Shown: positions 1 to 7,454, numbered from the stretch's first letter. The stretch: 8,553 nt of DNA from Sulfidibacterium sp964456625 (GCA_964456625.1 CAYWBO010000098.1:1-8553), one strand, 5' to 3'. Numbers and translations are program-made. Notes: generated from the sequence alone by a model not told the origin.

Positions 1-49
1 TGTTGACTGGACCAAACAGTACAGCAAGGATTTGTTTTATGCTAATTAA
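1..49 (+). CDS. 3' end of an unidentified plus-strand gene (partial)
   Basis: The frame beginning at base 2 is open from the window edge to a TAA at 47-49 and reads VDWTKQYSKDLFYAN. The composition is protein-like, and the stop lies 12 bases before the A-tract of a strong hairpin terminator at 62-97, which is where a gene converging on the oxidoreductase operon should end. Only 15 residues are visible, so no family can be assigned. The other two plus frames either stop at once or run on through the terminator, which makes them worse candidates. The reading is an inference from position and frame. Confidence 0.4.
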   Translation, partial: VDWTKQYSKDLFYAN

Positions 50-61
50 TTTTACTTCAAT

Positions 62-97
62 AAAAAAAACCGTCTGCCTTTCGACAGACGGTTTTTT
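62..97. terminator. Bidirectional intrinsic terminator
   Basis: A perfect 7-bp GC-rich stem, CCGTCTG (70-76) and CAGACGG (85-91), encloses an 8-base loop. It is flanked by eight A on the left (62-69) and six T on the right (92-97), so either strand yields a hairpin followed by a U-tract. On the minus strand it lies 26 bases past the stop of the gamma-subunit gene and would end the oxidoreductase operon. On the plus strand it would end the partial gene that stops at 49. Confidence 0.9.
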
Positions 98-123
98 ATT
101 GATAATGTGAGAGTGTAAGCTGA

Positions 124-675
124 TTATATCACCTGTACTGCTTCCACGATTTTTGTGCCTTGATTTACGGCTTCTTCGTTTAACGGGAGCAGTTTATGAT
201 GTCTTTCAGGCAATGATTTTTTGATGCCTTTTACCACATTTTCCATTTTTACGATGGGCTTCACCTTCAGGTAAGCACCGAGGACGATCATATTGAAAAT
301 CTTGGTGTTTCCCATTTCGGCGGCTTTCTGAGCGCCTTCTACCTTGTAAATGTTGATGTCTGTCCGGGTAGGATGTTTGGTGATGCCGTTGGGATCATAC
401 AACAGGGTGCCGCCGGGTTTTACCGTGTTTTCAAATTTATCCATGGATTGCTGATTCAGGATGATGGCGGTGTCATAGGCACGCAGGATGGGAGAGCTGA
501 TACGCTCATCGCTGACGATCACTGTAACGTTGGCCGTGCCACCACGCATCTCAGGACCATAAGAAGGCATCCAGCTGACTTCCTGATTTTGCATGATTCC
601 CGAATAGGCCAGGATTTTTCCCATGGAAAGTACCCCTTGTCCTCCAAAACCGGCTATGATAATTTCTTCAGTCAT
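124..675 (-). CDS. korC: 2-oxoacid:ferredoxin oxidoreductase, gamma subunit
   Basis: This 183-residue protein is the gamma (KorC/VorC/PorG-like) chain of a CoA-dependent 2-oxoacid:ferredoxin oxidoreductase, a cytoplasmic enzyme. In this family the gamma domain helps form the CoA-binding part of the complex. Visible family marks are the N-terminal glycine-rich GFGGQGVLSMGK (residues 9-20) and PSYGPEMRGGTANV (37-50), both typical of gamma chains; the full length fits a stand-alone gamma subunit. It is the last gene of the operon, starting 22 bases after the beta-subunit stop and followed by a strong terminator. The ATG at 673-675 is preceded by an A-rich stretch rather than a strong Shine-Dalgarno sequence. 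The symbol follows the 2-oxoglutarate (kor) naming. True substrate preference (2-oxoglutarate or branched-chain 2-oxoacids) cannot be read from this chain. Confidence 0.9.
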   Translation of the reverse strand: MTEEIIIAGFGGQGVLSMGKILAYSGIMQNQEVSWMPSYGPEMRGGTANVTVIVSDERISSPILRAYDTAIILNQQSMDKFENTVKPGGTLLYDPNGITKHPTRTDINIYKVEGAQKAAEMGNTKIFNMIVLGAYLKVKPIVKMENVVKGIKKSLPERHHKLLPLNEEAVNQGTKIVEAVQVI

Positions 676-697
676 TTGTTGTCTTTTTTAGGTTAAC

Positions 698-1486
698 CTA
701 TTTAATTAATTCGCCATCCACTTTGATGTCTCCGATCGGATAATACGGGAACATGTTGTCCTGCATCCAGTTGTTGGCATCTATCGGTGTCATTTTCCAT
801 CCTGAGTTACAGTTGGATACAATTTCGATGAACGACAAACCGGGTGCATTGTCCAGCTGGTTCTGAAAAGCTTTCTTAATGGCTTTTTTGGCCTTTCTTA
901 CCGCACCGGGGGTGTGCACCGCCTGACGGGTAACGAAATAGGTGCCGGGCAACTGAGCCACCAGTTCGGTGATCTTCAGCGGATTTCCCATGAGGGCGAT
1001 ATCTCTTCCGTAGGGAGAAGTAGAAGTCTTCATGCCCTCCAGTGTAGTCGGGGCCATTTGGCCGCCGGTCATGCCGTAAATACCATTGTTGATGAAGATT
1101 ATGACAATCTTTTCACCGCGGTTGCATGCATGAATGGTTTCTGCGGTGCCGATGGCAGCCAGGTCACCATCACCCTGATAGGTGAAGACAACCTTGTCGG
1201 GCCACAACCGCTTGATGGCAGTAGCCAATGCGGGCGCACGGCCGTGCGCTGCTTCCTGCATGTCGATGTCCATAAATTCGTATGCCAATACGGAACAGCC
1301 TACCGGAGCCACACCGATGGTTTCGTTTTCTTTGCCAAGCTCATCGATGACTTCCATGATCAGCCTGTGAGTGGTTCCATGGCCGCATCCCGGGCAATAG
1401 CTGAGGGTTTTCTCCGTCATCAACCGGTTTTTCTGATAAACCAGGTTTTCAGGTTTAATGATGTCTTGAATTGCTATCTCTGACAT
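698..1486 (-). CDS. korB: 2-oxoacid:ferredoxin oxidoreductase, beta subunit (thiamine pyrophosphate-binding)
   Basis: This 262-residue chain binds thiamine pyrophosphate and the proximal [4Fe-4S] cluster of the 2-oxoacid:ferredoxin oxidoreductase. The ThDP motif runs from GDGD (105-108) to INN (132-134). The pattern CPGCGHG gives Cys31 and Cys34, and with Cys64 (PVGCS) and Cys226 (SNCNSGW) these match the four cluster ligands known in archaeal 2-oxoacid:ferredoxin oxidoreductase beta chains. All expected catalytic elements are present, so it looks functional. It starts only three bases after the alpha-subunit stop and has a clear AGGAG (1495-1499, minus strand) eight bases before its ATG, inside the alpha 3' end. 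Coupled translation with alpha is likely. Substrate specificity is undecided: 2-oxoglutarate (KorB) and 3-methyl-2-oxobutanoate (VorA-like) enzymes share these motifs. Confidence 0.94.
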   Translation of the reverse strand: MSEIAIQDIIKPENLVYQKNRLMTEKTLSYCPGCGHGTTHRLIMEVIDELGKENETIGVAPVGCSVLAYEFMDIDMQEAAHGRAPALATAIKRLWPDKVVFTYQGDGDLAAIGTAETIHACNRGEKIVIIFINNGIYGMTGGQMAPTTLEGMKTSTSPYGRDIALMGNPLKITELVAQLPGTYFVTRQAVHTPGAVRKAKKAIKKAFQNQLDNAPGLSFIEIVSNCNSGWKMTPIDANNWMQDNMFPYYPIGDIKVDGELIK

Positions 1487-1489
1487 GGT

Positions 1490-2575
1490 TTATTCTCCTA
1501 TTAATTTATGTTCCAGCGCTTCCACCACTTCTTCAGGAGAGGGGATAATGCCTCCGAAACGCCCGAAAAATTCAACTTTTACTTTTCCGTTCACGGCCAG
1601 TTTTACATCTTCTACCATCTGACCGGCGCTCATTTCCACCGACAGGAATCCTTTTACACCTTTACTGACCAGTTTTTCGATCTGTTTTGTGGGGAAAGGC
1701 CATAAGGTGATGGGTCTGAGTAAACCGACTTTGACTCCCTTTTCGCGAAGCAATTGCAGGGCCTTTTGAGAGATGCGTGCGCTGGAACCATAAGCAACGA
1801 TCACATAATCGGCATCTTCACACCGAATTTCTTCAAAACGAACTTCGTCTTCGGCGATCTTTTGATATTTTTCCTGTAAATGAATATTGTGTATTTCCAG
1901 TTTGGCAGGATCGAGGTCCAGTGACGTCATGATCCTGCGCTGGCCGCCTTTGGGTTTACCGTTGGTAGCCCAGGGATACCGTGCTTTGATCTCTTCATCT
2001 TTCATGCGCGGAATGGGCTCGAAGAGTTCCACTTTTTCCATCATCTGGCCGATGGCACCGTCCGACTGGATCATGACAGGATTCCTGTATTTGAAGGCCA
2101 GGTCGAAGGCTACCGGAACAAAGTCCGACATTTCCTGAACGGAGGAGGGAGCCAATACGATCAAACGATAGTCTCCGTGTCCGCCGCCTTTGGTAGACTG
2201 GAAATAATCGGACTGTGATGGCTGGATGTCGCCCAAACCCGGGCCGCCGCGAACGACGTTGGCTACCACCACCGGGATTTCAGCGCCTGCGATATAAGAA
2301 AGGCCTTCCTGCATCAGGCTGATGCCCGGGCTGGAGGAAGAAGTACATACTTTTTTTCCTGTGGCTCCACCGCCGTAAAGCATGTTGATGGAGGCGACTT
2401 CGCTTTCTGCCTGAAGCACCACCATACCGGTCGTTTCATGGGGCTTGGCAGCGGTTAAATATTCTATAACTTCCGACTGAGGGGTAATAGGATACCCAAA
2501 GTAACCATCGGCGCCGGCCCGGATCATGGCTTCGGCCAAGGCTTCATTACCCTTCATTAATCTTAGTTCACCCAT
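1490..2575 (-). CDS. vorB: 2-oxoacid:ferredoxin oxidoreductase, alpha subunit (VorB/KorA type)
   Basis: This 361-residue alpha chain of a 2-oxoacid:ferredoxin oxidoreductase resembles the proteins annotated VorB (3-methyl-2-oxobutanoate dehydrogenase subunit) in Bacteroidota; it is also called KorA/OorA. The enzyme converts a 2-oxoacid plus CoA and oxidised ferredoxin to acyl-CoA, CO2 and reduced ferredoxin. Seen here are YPITPQSE (28-35), the substrate-contacting signature of alpha chains, QAESEVAS (55-62), a serine-rich TSSSSPGISLMQEG (78-91), and RGGPGLG (109-115). The length fits an alpha chain with no fused gamma domain, consistent with the separate gamma gene downstream. It lies 20 bases after the ferredoxin gene and three bases before beta, so the four genes form one transcript. 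The VorB label is family resemblance; whether it acts on valine-derived 2-oxoacids or on 2-oxoglutarate needs assay. Confidence 0.93.
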   Translation of the reverse strand: MGELRLMKGNEALAEAMIRAGADGYFGYPITPQSEVIEYLTAAKPHETTGMVVLQAESEVASINMLYGGGATGKKVCTSSSSPGISLMQEGLSYIAGAEIPVVVANVVRGGPGLGDIQPSQSDYFQSTKGGGHGDYRLIVLAPSSVQEMSDFVPVAFDLAFKYRNPVMIQSDGAIGQMMEKVELFEPIPRMKDEEIKARYPWATNGKPKGGQRRIMTSLDLDPAKLEIHNIHLQEKYQKIAEDEVRFEEIRCEDADYVIVAYGSSARISQKALQLLREKGVKVGLLRPITLWPFPTKQIEKLVSKGVKGFLSVEMSAGQMVEDVKLAVNGKVKVEFFGRFGGIIPSPEEVVEALEHKLIGE

Positions 2576-2595
2576 ATCTTTTAATGTTTTAATAA

Positions 2596-2823
2596 TTAAT
2601 TGACTTTAACCCTGTAAACAGTGATCACTCCGTCAGGGCAAACAACGGCACAGTTGGTGCATCCGGTACATACATCCGGTTTTTCCATGTAAGCATAATG
2701 ATACCCTTTGCCGTTCACTTCTTTTGCCAGCGCAATGACATCGGTAGGGCAGGTAGGAATGCATACTTCGCAACCTTTGCACTTTTCGATATCCACCACG
2801 ATGGCGCCTTTCAGACTAGCCAT
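2596..2823 (-). CDS. korD: 2x[4Fe-4S] ferredoxin-type delta subunit of the 2-oxoacid oxidoreductase
   Basis: This small 75-residue ferredoxin-like protein carries two complete CxxCxxCxxxCP motifs: Cys15/18/21/25 and Cys52/55/58/62. Each set crosses over to build two [4Fe-4S] clusters, as in bacterial-type ferredoxins. As first gene of the operon it is best read as the delta (KorD/VorD) subunit, passing electrons from the ThDP/cluster site of the beta chain to a soluble ferredoxin in the cytoplasm. The 15-residue gap between the motifs (38 to 51, with YHYAYMEKPD) is a little longer than in the most compact ferredoxins but normal for delta subunits. No transmembrane segment or signal peptide is present. 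The gene starts with ATG at 2821-2823 after an A/T-rich leader without an obvious Shine-Dalgarno sequence. Confidence 0.92.
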   Translation of the reverse strand: MASLKGAIVVDIEKCKGCEVCIPTCPTDVIALAKEVNGKGYHYAYMEKPDVCTGCTNCAVVCPDGVITVYRVKVN

Positions 2824-2858
2824 ACACTTAAATTTATATCGTTTGCATTAATTTGCCA

Positions 2859-2866
2859 CGAAATTA
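2859..2866 (-). promoter_or_regulatory. Possible -7 element of the oxidoreductase operon
   Basis: On the minus strand TAATTTCG matches the Bacteroidota -7 consensus TAnnTTTG at seven of eight positions. It would start transcription about 28 bases before the ferredoxin gene. No convincing TTTG-like -33 element sits at the right distance, so this is a weak call. Confidence 0.25.
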
Positions 2867-2947
2867 CAATTTATGCACCAATTTTTGCTAGGTGATTTAC
2901 GGATTTTGGGAGAGGTTGCCTATTTATAATAAATATAAATATTACAA

Positions 2948-2981
2948 CCGCTTAATTTACAGGTTGTTGTAATTTAAGCGG
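2948..2981 (-). terminator. Hairpin after tolC, probable terminator of the efflux operon
   Basis: The arms CCGCTTAATTTAC (2948-2960) and GTAATTTAAGCGG (2969-2981) pair at 12 of 13 positions around an 8-base loop. The hairpin lies about 40 bases past the tolC stop codon. On the minus strand it is followed by a T-rich but interrupted stretch (TTGTAATATTTATATTT), a weaker tail than that at 62-97. It may be an intrinsic terminator, or an operator for the oxidoreductase operon whose first gene starts 125 bases further on. I favour terminator because of its place after the last efflux gene. Confidence 0.5.
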
Positions 2982-3020
2982 CTGCAAGGGGGTGTAATAG
3001 CGAGATACCGGAAGACGACT

Positions 3021-4358
3021 CTACCAGATTTTTTGTCCTTCTGCCTGCAGCAGATTGTAGTGGTTCAGGGTAAGCTGGAACAACTGATAGGAATATTTCA
3101 GCTCAGCCTGGGCCAGTGCGGTTTCCGTGTCCAGTAACGTGGTATTGGTGATGGAACCGCTTTCATACAGCCCTTTGGCCTGTGCGATGGCCGCTTTGGC
3201 CTGGTTGATTTCCTGCAGTGCCGTTTTGATTTGTACTTTGCTGTTCCTGTAATCCAGTAAGGCTTTTTCCACTTCAGTACGAATGTTATGTTCCAGTGCC
3301 GTGCCGTGATCGACAGCAGATTGAATTTGCCAGTCGGCCGTAGTCAGCTTGGACTTCTTAAGGAAGCCGTCAAAAACGGGAATGTTTGCGGTTAGCCCCA
3401 CCACATAATTGGCCCGCATTCTGGGCAGATTATCGGGATAACCGTTCTTCACACCTGCCTGTCCGAAAGCGCTCAGTGTAGGCATATTTGATTTTTCAAT
3501 AACGGCTTTGTTCAAGGTAGCTGTTCTCGTATACAGTTTGTTCAGCTTCATTTCTTCTCGTTGGGTATAAGCCCTACGGATCAGAGAATCCAGTGTGTAC
3601 TGTGTGGAGGGTTTTTCCAGATTCCCTTCCACGGTGAATGTCTTTTCCTTGGGGAAATCCATCAGTGAGGCCAGGATTACCGCGGTTTTATTTTTCTGAT
3701 TGAGGATGTTAACCTTTTCGTTCTTCAGCGCAATGAGCCTTACACTGGTGTTCAAAGTATCCAGCGCAATGGCGGAACCGGTGGCAACCAGTTTCTTGGC
3801 AACCGTTAAATGTTCCTCGAGGTCGCTGATCTGCTGATTCATCACATCAATACTTTGCTGGAGATAAAGCATCGTGAAATAAACCTCTGCCGTCTGGTAG
3901 GCCAGTTGATTTCTGATCACATTGATTTTTTCCGCAGCCGTGACTTCATTGGATTGCAGCAACTTCATGGTTTCCTTGCGCCGGTTGAAATCATAAATCA
4001 GGTAATCGGCCCCAAGATATTCGTTAAAATTATCAGCGATGGCCAAGGGGAATTTTGCCGATCCCAGAAAAGGAACGCTGATGGCAGGCGTGGGGCCCAT
4101 GTGGCTATAGTTCAGGCTGACGGCGGCATGAGGCAAAAATGAACTGTTCAACTCATCGGCTTTTGCCTTGGCAATGGCCACCTGATCCTGGGCTTCCTTG
4201 ATGAGCGGTTCATTATTCACCGCATAATGAATAGCCTGGTAGAGCGTCAGCTTCACGGGTTCCTGCGCCTGGGCAAAAACCGGATCCGAAGTCACGATCA
4301 ACGCCAGCAGCGCTATTCCGGTAACTGAAATTTTGATGATTTTACGGATATATTTCAT
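3021..4358 (-). CDS. TolC-family outer-membrane efflux channel
   Basis: This 445-residue TolC/OEP-family protein forms the trimeric outer-membrane channel and periplasmic tunnel of a tripartite pump. Residues 1-29 look like a Sec signal peptide: basic MKYIRKIIK, a hydrophobic core to about 22, and a likely signal peptidase I site after VFA (27-29). The mature part contains the two similar OEP repeats, with long amphipathic, alanine- and glutamine-rich helices (for example near 50-75 and from about 370 to 425) and segments such as VFDGFLKKSKLTTADWQ. No lipobox cysteine is seen. It is the last gene of the marR-hlyD-emrB-tolC operon. Its ATG overlaps the emrB stop as ATGA (4355-4358), which indicates translational coupling. 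Its direct partners are expected to be the HlyD-type adaptor and the MFS pump encoded upstream. Confidence 0.93.
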   Translation of the reverse strand: MKYIRKIIKISVTGIALLALIVTSDPVFAQAQEPVKLTLYQAIHYAVNNEPLIKEAQDQVAIAKAKADELNSSFLPHAAVSLNYSHMGPTPAISVPFLGSAKFPLAIADNFNEYLGADYLIYDFNRRKETMKLLQSNEVTAAEKINVIRNQLAYQTAEVYFTMLYLQQSIDVMNQQISDLEEHLTVAKKLVATGSAIALDTLNTSVRLIALKNEKVNILNQKNKTAVILASLMDFPKEKTFTVEGNLEKPSTQYTLDSLIRRAYTQREEMKLNKLYTRTATLNKAVIEKSNMPTLSAFGQAGVKNGYPDNLPRMRANYVVGLTANIPVFDGFLKKSKLTTADWQIQSAVDHGTALEHNIRTEVEKALLDYRNSKVQIKTALQEINQAKAAIAQAKGLYESGSITNTTLLDTETALAQAELKYSYQLFQLTLNHYNLLQAEGQKIW

Positions 4359-5929
4359 CGATGTAAGTGTTTTTTACTGGTTCTTAATAATAACATGGGT
4401 ACCAACAGGACAAAAGTCAATGCGGCTCCGATATAGAAATCATTGCTGATTCCCTGTACAAATGCCTGGCCTGTAATATTCTTCAACAATAACATTTTTG
4501 CCTGTGAAAAGGATTCTGCATTATTGCTGCCTACCGCATGCATTGCAAATTCTCTAAGATGATTGTTAATATTATGGAAAAGCGGGGAAGTCTGATTCAG
4601 TTGTTCCCCGTAAATCTGTGTATGGAATTTTACACGTTGTGTAAGAATGGTTCCAAGGGCAGCAATCCCAAAGCTACCGCCCACCTGACGTATCGTATTG
4701 AACAAACCGGAGGCCTGAGCAAGCTGGGGTTTAGGAATATCATAGAGGGCAACGGTGGAAATTGGAGTAAAGATCAGCCCCATACCGAGTCCACGTAAAT
4801 ACAAGGGGAACATAATTTGGGCATGTGTGGTCTGCAATGATAAAAAGCTCAGCAAATACATGGATATTCCCAGGATCACCACGCCAATCACAATGGGGAT
4901 TTTCGGATTAAACCGGTCTGTCAGCTGTCCTGAAATCGGGGCCACAAAGGCCTGCAAAATTCCTACCGGAAAAAATACAAGCCCTGCTTGAAATGCGGTG
5001 TAACCCAATGAATTTTGCAGATAAATCGGAAGCAGGAATGCGTTTCCGAAAAAGGCGACTCCAAAAATAAACATGGCTACCGTGGCCATCGCAAAATTGT
5101 AATACCTGAGCAGCCGCAGGTTTAATATCGGGTGCTTGATACGGAGTTCAATAATTACAAATATGACCATGCTTATTGCAGCGATAAAGAAGTTGGTCTC
5201 GATGAACGGAGAAGACCATCCTCCTGTATTCCAGTCTGAGTTTCCCGTAGCAAGTGCCAGCAGCAGTGCGCCCAGCCCTATGGTCATGGTCAGGAACCCA
5301 CCGATGTCAAATTTCTCTTTGAGATGGCTTTTGTATTCCTCCTGAATGATCACCACGGCGACAATTCCCATAATTCCCACCGGGATATTGATATCGAAGA
5401 TGGAATGCCAGGAGTAGTTATCTACCAGATAGCCACCGAAAAGAGGACCGAGGGACACGGAAGCCGCCGCCGCAATTCCCCAAAAACCCAGGGCCACCCC
5501 TCTTTGTTTTGGGGGGAAAACCCGGGTGATGATCGCCATGCCTACCGGCATCAGAAATCCGGCACCGGCACCCTGAATAATCCTGAAAACGATCAGGATA
5601 TTTTCATTCCAGGAAAGGCTACAGGCAAGAGAACCGACGGTGAACAGCGCAAGACCCATGATATAAGTGAACTTATAACCAAAGCGGTCTGCAATCCAGC
5701 CGGAAGAGGGGAGTACCACTGCAAAGGCCAGCATATAGGCGGTCATGACCCACTCAATCTGGTCGACGCTGACGCCAAAGACCGCCATCATTTTCGGGAA
5801 GGCCACGCTGACGATGGTAGCGTCCAGCACGGCCATAAACGTCCCGATCATGACGCTGATGAGTACCAGCCATTTATTTGCAGAACCCTCCGTTTCCCAA
5901 CCTAGATTAGGATTTTGCTGTAGGGCCAT
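4355..5929 (-). CDS. emrB: EmrB-type DHA2 multidrug efflux MFS transporter (14 TM)
   Basis: This 524-residue inner-membrane proton-driven exporter belongs to the drug:H+ antiporter-2 (14-transmembrane) branch of the major facilitator superfamily. The first helix carries DATIVSVAFPKM (36-47), a DHA2 mark. Motif A is SGWIADRFGYK (76-86) between TM2 and TM3, RIIQGAGAG (116-124) is in TM4, and the antiporter motif C lies around SLGPLFGGYLVD (159-170), followed by the typical WHSIFDINIPVGI. The length matches EmrB. It begins one base after the hlyD stop, with AAAGGAAAG ahead of the ATG, and overlaps tolC by four bases. Together with the adaptor and channel it would move hydrophobic compounds from the inner membrane to the outside. 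The actual substrates are unknown; EmrB relatives export uncouplers, nalidixic acid-like and other lipophilic agents. Confidence 0.94.
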   Translation of the reverse strand: MALQQNPNLGWETEGSANKWLVLISVMIGTFMAVLDATIVSVAFPKMMAVFGVSVDQIEWVMTAYMLAFAVVLPSSGWIADRFGYKFTYIMGLALFTVGSLACSLSWNENILIVFRIIQGAGAGFLMPVGMAIITRVFPPKQRGVALGFWGIAAAASVSLGPLFGGYLVDNYSWHSIFDINIPVGIMGIVAVVIIQEEYKSHLKEKFDIGGFLTMTIGLGALLLALATGNSDWNTGGWSSPFIETNFFIAAISMVIFVIIELRIKHPILNLRLLRYYNFAMATVAMFIFGVAFFGNAFLLPIYLQNSLGYTAFQAGLVFFPVGILQAFVAPISGQLTDRFNPKIPIVIGVVILGISMYLLSFLSLQTTHAQIMFPLYLRGLGMGLIFTPISTVALYDIPKPQLAQASGLFNTIRQVGGSFGIAALGTILTQRVKFHTQIYGEQLNQTSPLFHNINNHLREFAMHAVGSNNAESFSQAKMLLLKNITGQAFVQGISNDFYIGAALTFVLLVPMLLLRTSKKHLHR

Positions 5930-5930
5930 A

Positions 5931-6893
5931 TTACTTTCCTTTTGATTTTATTTTCACTTTGATTTCTACGGACATCCCCGGTAACAAATCCACTTTACCA
6001 CTCGGCGTTCCGCCTGTTTTAAAGATGGTCAGTTTTAAAGGAATTCGTTGGGAGACTTTCGTAAAGTTTCCGGATGCATTGTCAGGAGGAATCAGTGAAA
6101 ACTGTGATGCGGTGCTGTTTCCGAACTGGTAAAAAATGCCTTTGAAGGTAGCGTCCGGAAATGCATCCACGGTAATTTCAGCGGTGTCCCCTATATGGAT
6201 CTTATGTAACTGGTTTTCAGGTAACATGGTGGTGACCCATATTTTATGCGTACCGAAAACGGTGAAAATGCCTTGTCCCGGGTTCACAACATCTCCCGGC
6301 AATACCCATCTTTTGGCGGCTACACCGTCCATGGGAGCGTAAATGCTGGTGTGCGACAAAGAGGTTTTTAAGGTATGCAGATTGGAATGGATAACGGGCA
6401 CTTTTGCCTCGGCCAGCATGAGCTCTACTTTGGCACTTTGGTAGTCTTTTTCCAGATTTTGATACTTTTCCTTGGGAATAAGTCTGGCTTTATATTGTTT
6501 TTCGGCCCGCTCGAAATTGATCTTAGCCTGCTCCAGTCTTACCTGGGCCAGCTGAATGCCCAGCTGAGCCTCTTTGAGGCTGACCCTGGCCTGTCGGATC
6601 CGTGCCACATAGTCGGAAGAATCCAACTGTGCCAGCAACTCGCCTTTTTTAACAGGATCGCCTTCGTGAATATATAATTTGACAATTCTCCCCGGGATCT
6701 GCGAACTGATGGTAACCTCATAAGCATCCACAAAGGCATCGTCAGTGGTTACAAATTCCGAGTGCTTGATATACCACCAGGCACCTACGCCAAGAATGGC
6801 TGCAATCAACAAAACACCAATGATCAGACTTCTGATTTTTCCTTTCTTCTGTTTTGGAGAATCTTTAATAATCTCTTGGTTTTCGTTTTTCAT
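5931..6893 (-). CDS. emrA: HlyD/EmrA-family periplasmic adaptor (membrane fusion protein)
   Basis: This 320-residue membrane fusion protein links the EmrB pump to the TolC channel. A short basic cytoplasmic tail (1-20) is followed by one transmembrane segment (about 21-41). VTTDDAFVDAYEVTISSQIPG (48-68) opens the first lipoyl-like half, with VKKGELLAQLDSSDY near 80-95. A charged, alanine-rich helical hairpin covers about 96-170. The second lipoyl half is YAPMDGVAAKRWVLPGDVV, then a beta-barrel with AEITVDAFPDATFKGIFYQFG. It is somewhat shorter than E. coli EmrA, mainly because the helical hairpin is shorter. The gene follows marR after an unusually long 88-base gap and is one base from emrB. 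The symbol reflects family likeness, not proven orthology. Confidence 0.92.
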   Translation of the reverse strand: MKNENQEIIKDSPKQKKGKIRSLIIGVLLIAAILGVGAWWYIKHSEFVTTDDAFVDAYEVTISSQIPGRIVKLYIHEGDPVKKGELLAQLDSSDYVARIRQARVSLKEAQLGIQLAQVRLEQAKINFERAEKQYKARLIPKEKYQNLEKDYQSAKVELMLAEAKVPVIHSNLHTLKTSLSHTSIYAPMDGVAAKRWVLPGDVVNPGQGIFTVFGTHKIWVTTMLPENQLHKIHIGDTAEITVDAFPDATFKGIFYQFGNSTASQFSLIPPDNASGNFTKVSQRIPLKLTIFKTGGTPSGKVDLLPGMSVEIKVKIKSKGK

Positions 6894-6981
6894 AAATATC
6901 TGTTTAAAATTTTATACTAATCGATTAATGTTTATTTCTAATTGAGAGACGAACGGGACGCGGGAATATTTTAAATGGAGG
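6894..6981 (-). other. 88-base marR-hlyD intercistronic gap with two 10-bp palindromes
   Basis: The other joints of the efflux operon are one base or an overlap, but this one is 88 bases and AT-rich next to hlyD. It contains two perfect 10-bp palindromes: TAAAATTTTA (6905-6914) and TAATCGATTA (6918-6927). Neither resembles the TAGTT-N8-AACTA operators upstream of marR. I see no good TAnnTTTG promoter here. The gap may hold a second control point or RNA-processing site, but short AT palindromes are also expected by chance. Confidence 0.35.
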
Positions 6982-7425
6982 TTATCCCTTGTCGCATACT
7001 TCAATATTTTTCAGCACTTTTTCGAGTATTTCTATCAATTTGTCTTGCTCTTCTTTGCTTACGTCGTTGACCATCAGCTTGTTGATATCTTTCAATATTC
7101 CCTCTAGCTGGGGTGACAGCGTTTTGGCTTTTTGGGTGGCCGACAGCTGATATTCTCGTAAATCTTTTGGGTTGACCGTTTTTTTCAAGTATCCCAGTCG
7201 CATCAGTCTTTTCACATTCTTACTGACCGTTGCTTTGTCCAGATGGAAATTTTGTGCAACCTGTTCCTGGGAAATACCATCGTGGTTATGGATATACCAT
7301 AACAGGAAAATCTGTCCCACATCAATATCATAATCCCGGAGTTTAAACTTCACAATTTGGATCGCCTTTCGGTGAATTGCTGAAATTAACTTTCCGAAAA
7401 TGAGCTCGTTACCTGGTTCCATCAT
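6982..7425 (-). CDS. MarR-family winged-helix transcriptional regulator
   Basis: This 147-residue MarR-type regulator is probably the ligand-responsive repressor of the efflux operon it heads. The winged helix-turn-helix spans about residues 49-101: ISQEQVAQNFHLDKATVSKNVKRLMRLGYL covers the helix-turn-helix and recognition helix, and NPKDLREYQLS (85-95) is the wing with its conserved Asp88 and Arg90. The flanking N- and C-terminal helices (about 8-30 and 104-143) would form the dimer interface. One cysteine, Cys144, lies near the C terminus; there is no N-terminal redox cysteine as in OhrR. The annotated start is ATG at 7423-7425, and the adjacent in-frame ATG at 7420-7422 is equally possible. 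Two inverted-repeat sites at 7432-7449 and 7471-7488 bracket its promoter, pointing to autorepression. The inducer cannot be predicted. Confidence 0.93.
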   Translation of the reverse strand: MMEPGNELIFGKLISAIHRKAIQIVKFKLRDYDIDVGQIFLLWYIHNHDGISQEQVAQNFHLDKATVSKNVKRLMRLGYLKKTVNPKDLREYQLSATQKAKTLSPQLEGILKDINKLMVNDVSKEEQDKLIEILEKVLKNIEVCDKG

Positions 7426-7431
7426 GCTAAA

Positions 7432-7449
7432 TAGTTTACGCTACAACTA
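7432..7449. promoter_or_regulatory. MarR-type operator, copy 1
   Basis: TAGTTTACGCTACAACTA is an interrupted inverted repeat, TAGTT-N8-AACTA, with perfect 5-bp half-sites. It matches copy 2 (7471-7488) at 15 of 18 positions; the centres are 39 bp apart. It ends seven bases before the marR start codon and covers the predicted transcription start, so a bound dimer would block initiation. Size and symmetry fit MarR-family operators; identity of the binder is inferred from position. Confidence 0.7.
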
Positions 7450-7454
7450 AAGTG

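Noticed and set aside
5324..5905. 193-residue plus-strand frame opposite emrB
   Set aside because: It lies wholly antisense to a well-supported 14-TM transporter and reads as low-complexity polar sequence with no family features.
6905..6927. The 10-bp palindromes before hlyD as further MarR operators
   Set aside because: They do not match TAGTT-N8-AACTA and have no spacer of the same size.
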